NCBI GenBank assembly: GCA_016715105.1
Contig: JADKBO010000059.1
Coordinates: 124,001 to 188,000, forward strand
Direction of reading: 5' to 3'
DNA length: 64,000 nt
Source of the DNA: Saprospiraceae bacterium
Lineage (GTDB): Bacteria > Bacteroidota > Bacteroidia > Chitinophagales > Saprospiraceae
Shown: piece by piece, positions 28,534-37,295 of the stretch
Numbering within the stretch: the stretch's first letter is position 1
Layout of the letters: each line of letters begins with the position of its first letter
Program-made: the position numbers and the translations under genes
The notes under the pieces: generated by a model
Database searches by the model: none
The model's input: the letters and a program-made list of their open reading frames with translations, nothing else
Told to the model about the DNA's origin: nothing

Positions 28534-30060
28534 TTAATTTGTCAAAATGCTTGGATCTCCTCCAACACAAATCGTCTGGTTTGAACTAATAGTGCCACCA
28601 CTTACGGTATTGACTTCAACCAATGCACTTGCCATTGCACTAGAAGAACAAGAAGGATTGCTGATGGTCACTGTATAAGTGGTATTGACCGTAGGTGAAA
28701 CGGTGATACTTGCATTGGTGGAACCATTGCTCCATAAAAACTGAATCCCTCCTGAGGCTGTAAGTGTTGTGGAAGAACCAGTACAAATAGTGAGACCACC
28801 AGTGATTGCTGCCGACGGTGGTGCCTGTATAGTCACCGTAACTACATTGGAGAATAAGTTTGTACAACCATTCGTAGCATTGTTTACAAAAAGACGGTAA
28901 TATTTCACACCTATTGCTGTAGAAGGTGGAGTATAACTTAAGGTATTATTTCCTGTTCCTGTTGCATTTGCCCAACCGCTGGTGCCATTATTGCTCACTT
29001 GCCATTGATAGACAATTCCAGCGGTATTGCCAGAAATAGAGGCAGTAAACACTTGTACGTCTCCTTGACATTCTGTAATGGGGCTAGGTTGTGAGCTGAC
29101 TGTATTGTTACCTATGGTCACCACGTTTCCAGATACTGCATTGCAAGAGCTGTCATCCAAATTTGGAGACGAAGTTGCCACTACGATGCGGTAAATTCTA
29201 TTTGTATAAGTTGATGGAATTGGGCTTGGCATAGTATAGGATGTGGAAAAAGAATTACCACTACCCGGAAAACTTCCTTGCGTACCAGTAGTTAAATCTG
29301 TCCAAGTTCCACCGCTATCAGTTGAATATTGCCATTTATACCATCGGTATTGTTTCAAATCGTCCGTTATTTGAGCAGTGAGTGAAGCATTTTCATCGCC
29401 AATGCAAATTTTGCCAGGCGTTACCACCACTGAGGGTTCGCAGATTCCAACAAAAATGTCGTCGATCAGCCAGTCATTACCGTCTCCACCAGTATTGTTG
29501 TTTCTCACGGAGAAAGTAGCAGTAGTGTTGTTGCCCGTATTGAATGTAAATCCTACATTCTGCCAACCGCTTGCAGTGACGTCACCTGTAGAAAACAAAC
29601 CCACTCCATCGACTAAGAAGGTAAGATTTGGTTTGATAGGTCCAGCTGGATAAATATTTCTGATGTAAAAGCTGAATTGATATCGGGTATTTGGACAAAG
29701 GTTGGGAATAGTTTTTTCAAAAGCGATGTCAGGAGCAAAAGCTGCATTGACCAACATCATGTAACCTCCCGCATCTCCTGTAGTATGATCTTCGGAAAGT
29801 ACATCCCATGTGCTGAAAACCTGTTGATTACCAGACGTTGCAGGATCGCAATCAGTTTGATTGACGATGGAGTACAAACCATCATCAGGGCCTGCACAGG
29901 TAATATTTACAAAACCATAAGAAGTCTCTGAGCTGGGAAGTGCTGGTCCGGTTTGCGCTGTGCCAGATCCAAAATCTCCATTTGGAAATCTGTTTTGCCC
30001 AACCGGATTGACGCACAGAGTAGGTTCAGGACAAGCAGTGCCTGAGTTGCCGACCACCAC
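28534..30060 (-). CDS. Adhesin-like secreted protein, downstream part (Ig-like/SprB-type repeats; frameshifted from the upstream part)
   Basis: This 508-residue frame continues the gene that starts at 30967. It opens with 'TACPEPTLCVNPVGQNRFPNGDFG', the start of a carbohydrate-binding-like domain ('NLCPNTRYQFSFYIRN', 'WLIDDIFVGICEP', about residues 1-210). Ig-like repeats follow: 'CQGDVQVFTASISGN', 'QWQVSNNGTSGW', 'ITGGLTICTGSSTTLTASGG' and 'VSPTVNTTYTVTISN'. These are typical of very large Bacteroidota surface adhesins. The frame stops at 'GGDPSILTN' just as another repeat ('TICVGG') begins, and there is no T9SS sorting domain, so the 3' end is probably lost. One extra A in the run at about 30050 separates it from the front part. 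Confidence 0.7.
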   Translation of the reverse strand: MVVGNSGTACPEPTLCVNPVGQNRFPNGDFGSGTAQTGPALPSSETSYGFVNITCAGPDDGLYSIVNQTDCDPATSGNQQVFSTWDVLSEDHTTGDAGGYMMLVNAAFAPDIAFEKTIPNLCPNTRYQFSFYIRNIYPAGPIKPNLTFLVDGVGLFSTGDVTASGWQNVGFTFNTGNNTTATFSVRNNNTGGDGNDWLIDDIFVGICEPSVVVTPGKICIGDENASLTAQITDDLKQYRWYKWQYSTDSGGTWTDLTTGTQGSFPGSGNSFSTSYTMPSPIPSTYTNRIYRIVVATSSPNLDDSSCNAVSGNVVTIGNNTVSSQPSPITECQGDVQVFTASISGNTAGIVYQWQVSNNGTSGWANATGTGNNTLSYTPPSTAIGVKYYRLFVNNATNGCTNLFSNVVTVTIQAPPSAAITGGLTICTGSSTTLTASGGIQFLWSNGSTNASITVSPTVNTTYTVTISNPSCSSSAMASALVEVNTVSGGTISSNQTICVGGDPSILTN

Positions 30061-30967
30061 TCTTTTTCTTCTTTACACAAAAGGTAGAGCCTGATGTCGT
30101 AACTCGGAGATAATATTCGCCCGGTAATAATCCTGTAATAGTGTTACCGCCGGATAAGGTTGATGCATTTACATATGTGCGGTTAATGGCAGAAATCCAT
30201 GATACTTTCGAGGTTCCAGCCACCCTGATGCTTCCATTTGCATTATTACATCCTGAAGCATTGGCAACAGAAACACTGGTATAAAGGGAATTATTTACAT
30301 AAGTCAATGTGATAGGGAGCGTCCGACACGTACGGAGTGAAGTTTTATCTCTGATGGTAACTGTATAATTTCCTACACCGAGACCTGTAATATTGCTTCC
30401 AGCACTCACCCAAGTTGTACCATTGATGCTGGCTTCATACCTGGTATCGTTGTAATTTACAAATTCCAAAAAGCCATCCGTACTTGTACAACCAGTAGGA
30501 TTGGAAGGTACCACCTGCATGGTCCCTTGACAATCTGTGATGTATTCAGAAATGGTAGCTGCCCAGCCAGTTGAGTTCGTAGAGCCATTGGAAATGAAAC
30601 GAAATGTGATACAAGTTCCTGTTGATACGATGTACCCGGGTGAAGTTGTTCCACAATAAGTGCCAATAACTGGACTGCTAGTATTGGGCCCGTTGTAAAT
30701 GATCAGTCTATCACTTGCGCAACCACTGCTACTTTGTAGGCTAAAAGCTGTAAAGTTGAAAGCAATGGAATTATCATTTCCGGTACAAAAAGTCTTTGTA
30801 AAATTTTGGCTATTACCGTAGTTACCGCTGCTACCTCCACTGTCGTAAAAATTACCAGTGGTAGTTGTGACATTGACATTACTCATGTTGTAATTCTGAG
30901 CATGTGCAACACTACTTATAAAACATAATATGGCAATTACCGCCAATACTGATTGGACACGATGCAT
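30026..30967 (-). CDS. Adhesin-like secreted protein, upstream part (CUB-like domain, signal peptide)
   Basis: The frame starts at ATG 30967 (the track-like TTG at 30976 adds only three residues) with a signal peptide (VLAVIAILCFISSVAHA, cleaved before Gln). The first domain has 'FYDSGGSSGNYGNSQNFTKTFC', 'DRLIIYNGPNTSSPVIGTYCG' and 'ITFRFISNGSTNSTGWAATIS' as its family regions; this is a CUB-like adhesive domain. SprB-type segments follow ('GLGVGNYTVTIRD', 'GLLPGEYYLRVTT'). The frame then runs into a Lys-rich end (CVKKKK), where one extra A shifts it; removing it gives 'VKKKRVVVGNSGTACPEP' and joins the downstream part. The joined gene (28534-30967) encodes about 810 residues for the cell surface or medium. 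Confidence 0.75.
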   Translation of the reverse strand: MHRVQSVLAVIAILCFISSVAHAQNYNMSNVNVTTTTGNFYDSGGSSGNYGNSQNFTKTFCTGNDNSIAFNFTAFSLQSSSGCASDRLIIYNGPNTSSPVIGTYCGTTSPGYIVSTGTCITFRFISNGSTNSTGWAATISEYITDCQGTMQVVPSNPTGCTSTDGFLEFVNYNDTRYEASINGTTWVSAGSNITGLGVGNYTVTIRDKTSLRTCRTLPITLTYVNNSLYTSVSVANASGCNNANGSIRVAGTSKVSWISAINRTYVNASTLSGGNTITGLLPGEYYLRVTTSGSTFCVKKKKSGGRQLRHCLS

Positions 30968-31126
30968 ATTGAACAAAAGGTTAAATAGTTAATAACCTAA
31001 TGGCAAACTTAGTGCCAGAAAACCCTGCAAAAATCGTATTTCATCAAGTAAAAAGAGTTAAATTATTTAGCACTATATTTTGTAAGGCACATACAATAAC
31101 TTACACATAAAGTAATAAACGATAGA

Positions 31127-32920
31127 TTACTCTTTAGTATCCAATATTTTAGGATACACTTTACTTAAGCCATATAAGGTAGCGAAGGAGATCACCAAAT
31201 AAATTAAACCTGCGGTATAATTTCTAAAAATAATGTGTCCGGATCCAAATAAAAAGCTGTAGATACCTACAGTGCCAAGAACCATACACAAAATCCCAGC
31301 AGGTACCTTCCAGTAAGGATCTTCAATTTCGTCTAGACGGATGCCATCTTTTAACGCCATTTCTCTTACTTTGGCCCAACCAGGACCACCAGGTTTTGTT
31401 TTTTTGAGAAAGCTATACAATTTTTCTTTATCACTTGGTTTGGTGACCAGTGCTGTAATAATCCAAACAGCGGTGGTAATGGCTACTCCGATGATCAATT
31501 GCCAATGACTTTCCATTACAGCAAAACCGATTTTTGTGTGAATGATATTGAAATAAATTGCAATAAGGAAACTAGAAACCATTGCCGCAATTTCAGACGC
31601 TGCGTTGATCCTCCACCAAAACCATCTCAGAATGAAAAGAAGTCCAGTTCCTGCGCCAATTTGTAAGAGTATGTTGAAAGTTTGTAATGCATTTTCCAAA
31701 ACCAATGCAAGCAACATCGTCAAGCCCATTAAAACAAAAGTAGATATACGACCTACCCAAAGCAATTCCTTTTCTGAACTTTCAGGCTTTAGGAATCTTT
31801 TGTAGAAATCAAAAACAATATAAGATGATCCCCAATTGAGGTGAGTAGAAATGGTAGACATATAAGCAGCTATCAAAGATGTGACAATGATACCCAATAC
31901 CCCATGAGGTAAAAAGGTGAGCATGGCAGAGTAACCCAAGTCATCCTTAGCAATAGATGCGGCATGTGGAAATGCTGCTTTTATACTTTCAATATCTGGA
32001 AATACAACGATAGAACATAGTGCAACAATGATCCATGGCCAAGGCCTGAGTGCATAGTGCATTGCGTTAAAAAACAAGACCGATTTTACGGCATTACTTT
32101 CATCTTTGGCAGCAAACATCCGTTGGGCAATGTAACCACCCCCACCAGGTTCTGCACCTGGATACCACACCGACCACCATTGAACAAGTACCGGAATGAG
32201 AAAAATAACTAAAAACTCCTCTGGTCTGCTCATAGATGGGAAAAAGTCCATCTTGCTCTTTATAGCTTCATTGCTCAATAGATTGGCCATTCCACCAATT
32301 TTTGGATGTTGCAGCGAATAATAGGCGGCCATAATAGAACCACCAATAGCCATGAAAAATTGAAAGAAATCTGTTATCAGTACGCCTTTAAATCCTCCTA
32401 ATGAGCTGTAAATAACGGTAATTGTACCAGCAATGAGGATGGTTTCTATAGGTGACAAACCTAATAAAACTCCACCGATTTTGATTGCAGCCAGTGAAAC
32501 ACTCGCCATGATCATGATGTTGAAGAAAAATCCCAGGTAAACAGCTCTAAAACCCCTTAAAAAGGCTGCATCTTTCCCCGAATAACGCAATTCATAAAAT
32601 TCAATATCTGTAAGTATTCCTGATTTTTTCCAGAGTCTTGCATAAATGAAAACGGTCAATAAGCCGGTCAATAAGAAGGCCCACCAAGCCCAGTTTCCGG
32701 AAATACCGTGTTGTCTTACGATATCTGTGACTAAGTTGGGAGTATCTGTAGAAAATGTTGTAGCAACCATGGAAACCGCAAGCAACCACCATGGCATATT
32801 GCCACCTCCGTTGAAATAATCTGTAGAACTTTTATTGGCCCTTGATGTCCAAAATCCAATGAATAGAGAGATTAAGAAAAAGGCAATAAGTATTCCCCAG
32901 TCCAGACCATTGAGCAGCAT
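31127..32920 (-). CDS. Sodium:solute symporter (SSS family)
   Basis: The 597-residue protein has about 14 membrane helices and the SSS family start: 'SLFIGFWTSRANKSSTDYFNGGG' region (residues 18-40), 'WWLLAVSMVATTFSTDTPN' and later 'YSSLGGFKGVLITDFFQF' (about 195), the Na+-binding segment. The C-terminal part is extended by a charged cytoplasmic stretch (KTKPGGPGWAKVREM) and two further helices, as in the SglT-like Bacteroidota group. It imports an unknown solute (sugars, organic acids or amino acids in known relatives) with Na+. No metabolic gene lies beside it to suggest the substrate. Confidence 0.88.
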   Translation of the reverse strand: MLLNGLDWGILIAFFLISLFIGFWTSRANKSSTDYFNGGGNMPWWLLAVSMVATTFSTDTPNLVTDIVRQHGISGNWAWWAFLLTGLLTVFIYARLWKKSGILTDIEFYELRYSGKDAAFLRGFRAVYLGFFFNIMIMASVSLAAIKIGGVLLGLSPIETILIAGTITVIYSSLGGFKGVLITDFFQFFMAIGGSIMAAYYSLQHPKIGGMANLLSNEAIKSKMDFFPSMSRPEEFLVIFLIPVLVQWWSVWYPGAEPGGGGYIAQRMFAAKDESNAVKSVLFFNAMHYALRPWPWIIVALCSIVVFPDIESIKAAFPHAASIAKDDLGYSAMLTFLPHGVLGIIVTSLIAAYMSTISTHLNWGSSYIVFDFYKRFLKPESSEKELLWVGRISTFVLMGLTMLLALVLENALQTFNILLQIGAGTGLLFILRWFWWRINAASEIAAMVSSFLIAIYFNIIHTKIGFAVMESHWQLIIGVAITTAVWIITALVTKPSDKEKLYSFLKKTKPGGPGWAKVREMALKDGIRLDEIEDPYWKVPAGILCMVLGTVGIYSFLFGSGHIIFRNYTAGLIYLVISFATLYGLSKVYPKILDTKE

Positions 32921-33198
32921 AATAACAAATTGTTGAAGTGTTTAAAAATTACCATCCAAAACAATTTCCGCGTATCAAGTGGTCAAAGTCTAAATTCATT
33001 AAACAAATGTGGCACGATGCATTGATGGTAAAATGACAAATTTGTCCTTTCAAACACATCAATTTAAATACGAAAAAAATGCTTTCTTTTGGTATACGAA
33101 TCTAATCTACACCAATTTGGTAAACACCCACAAAAATCAGATAAAAAATTTCTCATTTCACTATTTCTCGCCGCTGAAAAGTGCGGGAAAAGGTGTCC

Positions 33199-33466
33199 CA
33201 CAGTTTGCGCAGATGGACGCAGAAAAGGTGTCCCGCAGATTGCGCAGATGAACGCAGAAAGAAAACTCAGCGAAGATCAGCGGGAAACAAATTCCTTCAG
33301 GAATAAAAATCTGCGAAAGTCAGCGAAATCAGCGTGAAACAAACCCTCTCAGATTGCGCAGATCGACGCAGAAAGAAAACTCAGCGAAGATCAGCGGGAA
33401 ACAAAATTCCGCAGGAATAAAACTCAATGAAGATCAGCGAGATCAGCGGGAAACAAATTCCTTCAG
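33199..33466. repeat. Tandem repeat array, 114-bp period, CGCAGA/CAGCG motifs
   Basis: The unit carries GCGCAGAT, GACGCAGAAA, CAGCGAAGATCAGCGGGAAA and AATTCC[T/G]. CAGATTGCGCAGAT begins at 33236 and again at 33350, giving a 114-bp period. A shorter, diverged copy starts near 33200, and a decayed tail runs to 33500. Open frames across it (33009-33337) are repeat-derived and left out. The stretch from 32921 to 33198 holds the promoter of the symporter gene and nothing else that I can identify. Confidence 0.75.
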
Positions 33467-33508
33467 AAAAAAAATCAGTGAAGATTCGCGAAATCAAAGG
33501 TTTTGAGA

Positions 33509-35983
33509 TTAGAACTCCTCTTCTACTTCGTCCACTTTTTGAGTTTTAACCTCTGTCTGATCAAAACCGGGCCTCAAATTTACATACTTACTACAGTCTG
33601 TTTCCACCAATTTATCTGCTGGTTCAGCAAATTGTTCTGCTGTATTCAGTCCACATTTAGGATCTGCTTCAATTTTTTTAAGGAAGGATTCAAAAAATGG
33701 TCTGGCCATTACTGACCCCTGTCCATCTGCCAAAGAGTTAAATCTGATGAACTCATGATCACCACCTACCCAGGTAGCTACTACAATATTGGGTGTAAAG
33801 CCAACAAACCAGCCATCCTTATAGTCGTTGGTTGTACCGGTTTTTCCAGCTACAACACTTTTTACCCTAGGCTGTATGATGCTTGCTACATATTTGAGCA
33901 TGTCTACAATTACCCAGTTGTAAGAAGGATTGATCACTTTTTTTTGCTCTGGCAAAGCACTGTAAATCACCCTGCCATTTTTATCTTCAATTCTTGAAAT
34001 AAAGAATGGTTTACTAACTACTCCATTATTGGCAAATGCAGTATATGCAGTGGCCATATCCATTACCGAAAGCTCTGGCGTACCCAGACAAATCGAAGGA
34101 GCTTTAGGAATTTTATTGATATCAATGCCCAGATCACTTACAAAACTGCGTACACGTTCTACATTACCTATTTCCTTCATTAGGTAAACAGAAATAGAAT
34201 TTTTGGATTCTTTCAATCCATCACGTAAGGTGAAAGTACTTCCAGAATTTTTGCCCTCAGCATTACTTGGACACCAAGTTGTTTCCAATTTGAAGTTTGG
34301 ATCACCTGCTGGAATACAGTATCTCACATCTTGTACTTTGAAACAAGGTGACATGGCTTGGTCAATGATGGCGGTACCATAAATAAACGGTTTGAAAGTT
34401 GAACCTACTTGACGGTTGGAAGTAACGTGGTCAAATTGGAAATATTTGTGATTGATGCCTCCTACCCAGGCTTTTATTTCACCTGTTTTAGGGTCTACTG
34501 CCAAAGATCCAAATTGCAAATGTTTTAAATAATATCTTACAGAATCCATCGGTGACATGGTCACACTTTTTTCGCCTCCAGTGCTGTAATCAAAAACCTT
34601 CATTTGAGTAGGTTTTGCAAATACCTTTTCAGCATCTGCTTTCAATTTATTCCATGCACTTTTGAGCGTAGGCCAATGCTCTGATTCTAATATGAGTCGA
34701 TATGTATCTGCCTGGTCACTTGATATAGTTTTGTTTTTGATCAAGTTATCCAAGTGTTTTTTGTCTTTTTCTGCAGCGAATAGCCTGAAAATATCGCCAT
34801 CATACAACCTAGATCCAGGAATGTCGAGGTAAATATTCTTCGACACATCTTTCAGATATTCTTTGCGCATGCCAATAAATCGTTCTGAATTGCGCATCGC
34901 TGTTATCAACAAGTTGTTTCTTTGTTCTTTTTGTTTGGCATCAGCATTATATGTCCAAGGGTCTTTTCCTTTCCAAACAGCTTCATACCTTTTTTGTAGG
35001 TTTCCCATATGTGTAAGTGCTGCTGCCTCTGCATGTTTTTGCATATTGGCATCAATGGTAGTATATATTTTCAGACCACTGGTATTGATGTCATAATTGG
35101 TACCATCAGGGGCTTTATACTTATCTTCTGCCAATAATTTTTTGACCCATTTAGTCAGTTCAGATCTGAAATAAGTGGCGGAACCTGTGTAATGATCTTC
35201 GCTTTTGAATTTGCTCAAATCTAATTCCCTGCTGCTGTATTTTTTATAATCTGCATCCGTCAACTTCCCAGTCTTATTCATTTGCATCAAAACGACATTT
35301 CGTTGGTTGAATGCATTTTCAGGATTGATCTTCGGATTGTAAATATTTGGATTTTTGAGCATGGCCACTAAAATTGCTGCTTCATCAGGGAGCAATTTGC
35401 TCTGGTCCTTTCCAAAATAAATCTTGGAAGCGGTTCCAACTCCGATAGCATTGTACCAAAAGTCAAACTTATTGAGGTACATGGCCAAAATTTCTTCCTT
35501 GGTATATCTTTTTTCAAACTCAACAGCAATGACCCATTCTTTGAGTTTTTGCCACACCCTTTTGACTTTATTTTTAGCGTATTCAGTAAAAAACTGCTTG
35601 GCCAACTGCTGTGTAATGGTACTACCACCACCTCTTTCACCTGCAAATAGGACGGCACGCATGACGCTTCTGATATCTATGCCATTGTGAGCGTAAAAAC
35701 GCTCATCCTCTTTGGCTACAAGTGCGTTGGTTATCAAAGGATTGATGTCCTTAAATTCCAACCATACTCTATTGGTTGTAAAAACTTTCCCTAGTTCAGA
35801 GCCATCCCGCGCGAGAAGCACTGAAGCAATTTCATAATTAGGATTTTCAAGTTCTTGGGTATCTGGAAGCAGTTTCTTTGAAATATAAAAGAAAGTGACA
35901 CCAGCAGTAAGCACCATTGCAAATGTTCCCAACCAGATCAATTGGATGATCGTTTGCTTCCAACCATTCGTTTTTGTTGCCAT
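33509..35983 (-). CDS. PBP1A-type penicillin-binding protein (transglycosylase/transpeptidase)
   Basis: Class A PBPs polymerise and cross-link peptidoglycan at the inner membrane. The 824-residue protein has one N-terminal membrane helix (about 13-35), then a GT51 glycosyltransferase domain with 'KEDERFYAHNGID' (catalytic Glu, about 90) and 'RGGGSTITQQLAKQFF' (about 115). The transpeptidase domain carries the three penicillin-binding motifs: STFK (in RQVGSTFKPF, about 535), SKN (in ESKNSISV) and KTGT (in AGKTGTTNDYKDGW, about 710). The region between is long, as in PBP1A. It is divergent from pheT, and a TAACTTTG box just upstream of its start suggests its own promoter. Confidence 0.92.
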   Translation of the reverse strand: MATKTNGWKQTIIQLIWLGTFAMVLTAGVTFFYISKKLLPDTQELENPNYEIASVLLARDGSELGKVFTTNRVWLEFKDINPLITNALVAKEDERFYAHNGIDIRSVMRAVLFAGERGGGSTITQQLAKQFFTEYAKNKVKRVWQKLKEWVIAVEFEKRYTKEEILAMYLNKFDFWYNAIGVGTASKIYFGKDQSKLLPDEAAILVAMLKNPNIYNPKINPENAFNQRNVVLMQMNKTGKLTDADYKKYSSRELDLSKFKSEDHYTGSATYFRSELTKWVKKLLAEDKYKAPDGTNYDINTSGLKIYTTIDANMQKHAEAAALTHMGNLQKRYEAVWKGKDPWTYNADAKQKEQRNNLLITAMRNSERFIGMRKEYLKDVSKNIYLDIPGSRLYDGDIFRLFAAEKDKKHLDNLIKNKTISSDQADTYRLILESEHWPTLKSAWNKLKADAEKVFAKPTQMKVFDYSTGGEKSVTMSPMDSVRYYLKHLQFGSLAVDPKTGEIKAWVGGINHKYFQFDHVTSNRQVGSTFKPFIYGTAIIDQAMSPCFKVQDVRYCIPAGDPNFKLETTWCPSNAEGKNSGSTFTLRDGLKESKNSISVYLMKEIGNVERVRSFVSDLGIDINKIPKAPSICLGTPELSVMDMATAYTAFANNGVVSKPFFISRIEDKNGRVIYSALPEQKKVINPSYNWVIVDMLKYVASIIQPRVKSVVAGKTGTTNDYKDGWFVGFTPNIVVATWVGGDHEFIRFNSLADGQGSVMARPFFESFLKKIEADPKCGLNTAEQFAEPADKLVETDCSKYVNLRPGFDQTEVKTQKVDEVEEEF

Positions 35984-36000
35984 AATTAAATTTAGATGAG

Positions 36001-36008
36001 CAAAGTTA
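36001..36008 (-). promoter_or_regulatory. -7 box (TAACTTTG) of the PBP1A gene
   Basis: On the minus strand TAACTTTG matches TAnnTTTG and lies 18 bp before the ATG (35983), giving a very short leader. The perfect palindrome GTTACA-tttt-TGTAAC (36005-36020) overlaps it and could be an operator. No good -33 box is visible. Confidence 0.5.
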
Positions 36009-36180
36009 CATTTTTGTAACGAATTACATATTAATTAAAATCCAAATATTTTATAAGATAACTATATCCACTACTTTGAACTCAACGAAAAATGCAGCCT
36101 GTTTAGCTCAATTGTTGACATTTTTTCATGAATGCACCAATTCAGAACATGGTATTAGTCCCTCATTGATCCATTTTAAA

Positions 36181-36188
36181 TATATTTG
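36181..36188 (+). promoter_or_regulatory. -7 box (TATATTTG) of pheT
   Basis: TATATTTG fits TAnnTTTG and lies 24 bp before the pheT ATG (36212), so transcription would start near 36194 and the leader would be short. No clear -33 box is seen. Confidence 0.45.
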
Positions 36189-36211
36189 CGCCCAAAACAC
36201 AGGGGTAATTT

Positions 36212-37255
36212 ATGAATGTTTCTAAAAAGTGGCTGGGCAGATATTTGGATCTACAAGGTTTTGATGATTCAAAAATTGAAGATATGCTCACCTCTCTGGG
36301 CTTAGAAGTAGAGGGAGTTGATTTGCACGAAAGTGTAAAGGGTGGTTTACAAGGTTTGGTGATTGGAGAAGTATTGACTTGTGTAAAACATGAAAATGCT
36401 GATAAACTCTCAGTAACCACAGTCAATGTAGGTGGTGAAATGCCCTTACAGATTGTATGTGGGGCCCCCAATGTGGCTGCAGGTCAAAAAGTGGTTGTTG
36501 CTGTCGAAGGTGCTAAATTATTTCCTACTACAGGTGATCCTTTTGTTATCAAGCGCAGTAAAATAAGGGGAGTAGAGTCGCAAGGTATGATCTGTGCTGA
36601 GGATGAAATTGGTTTAGGAGCGAGTCATGCGGGCATTATGATATTGGATGAAAATGCCGTTGTTGGTACACCTGCAGCTCAATATTTTCATGTATCCAAT
36701 GATACAGTTTTTGAGGTAGGTTTGACACCAAACCGATCCGATGCCACCTGTCACCTTGGGGTTGCCAGAGACTTACATGCATACCTGACCATCAATGAAA
36801 CTTATGATGGAGCCCTCAATGATCCTGGTACACAAACCTTTCATATTGATAATACTGCCCATACTTTTGATGTGTCAATTGAACATCCTGACTGTAAAAG
36901 GTATACCGGTCTTACACTCACCAATGTCAAAATTGGGCCTTCACCGCAATGGATCAAAGATCTTCTTGGTGCAATCGGTGTGAAATCTATCAACAACGTT
37001 GTAGATATCACCAACTTTATACTACATGAATACGGCCAACCTTTGCATGCATTTGATGCAGACAAACTTGACAATAAAAAAATAAGGGTTACTAAACTAC
37101 CTGCTGGTACAGAGTTTCAGGCACTTGATAATCGTACATTCAAATTATCTGAAAATGATTTGGTGATATGTGACGGCAATGGAAATCCATTGTGTATTGC
37201 CGGTGTATATGGAGGAAAGGATAGCGGTGTGACCGATTCGACGGTAAGTATTTGA
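36212..37255 (+). CDS. pheT: Phenylalanyl-tRNA synthetase beta subunit, N-terminal part (gene interrupted)
   Basis: PheT with PheS forms the enzyme that charges tRNA-Phe. This frame gives residues 1-347. The N-terminal extension is followed by the EMAP-like tRNA-binding domain ('VIGEVLTCVKHENADKLSVTTV', in parts, about 48-70; 'IVCGAPNV'), then 'VGLTPNRSDATCHLGVARDL' (about 170-190) and the B3/B4 editing domain ('NNVVDITNFI', 'GQPLHAFDADKL', 'CIAGVYGGKDSGVTD'). It ends early at TGA 37253. In normal PheT about 34 residues with the conserved 'ESAYF...SFRFERG' should follow; these are missing, and the next frame starts directly with 'DPNVTVAAIKKAA'. As it stands the enzyme would not be made. Confidence 0.9.
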   Translation: MNVSKKWLGRYLDLQGFDDSKIEDMLTSLGLEVEGVDLHESVKGGLQGLVIGEVLTCVKHENADKLSVTTVNVGGEMPLQIVCGAPNVAAGQKVVVAVEGAKLFPTTGDPFVIKRSKIRGVESQGMICAEDEIGLGASHAGIMILDENAVVGTPAAQYFHVSNDTVFEVGLTPNRSDATCHLGVARDLHAYLTINETYDGALNDPGTQTFHIDNTAHTFDVSIEHPDCKRYTGLTLTNVKIGPSPQWIKDLLGAIGVKSINNVVDITNFILHEYGQPLHAFDADKLDNKKIRVTKLPAGTEFQALDNRTFKLSENDLVICDGNGNPLCIAGVYGGKDSGVTDSTVSI

Positions 37256-37295
37256 TCCAAATGTAACGGTTGCTGCGATAAAGAAAGCTGCAATT

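Noticed and set aside
33009..33337. Open frames of about 80 codons before the PBP1A gene
   Set aside because: They are made of tandem repeat DNA and have no start signal.
33199..33466. Possible CRISPR array
   Set aside because: The repeated units are contiguous, 114 bp long and share internal motifs. There are no short identical repeats with unique spacers and no cas genes.
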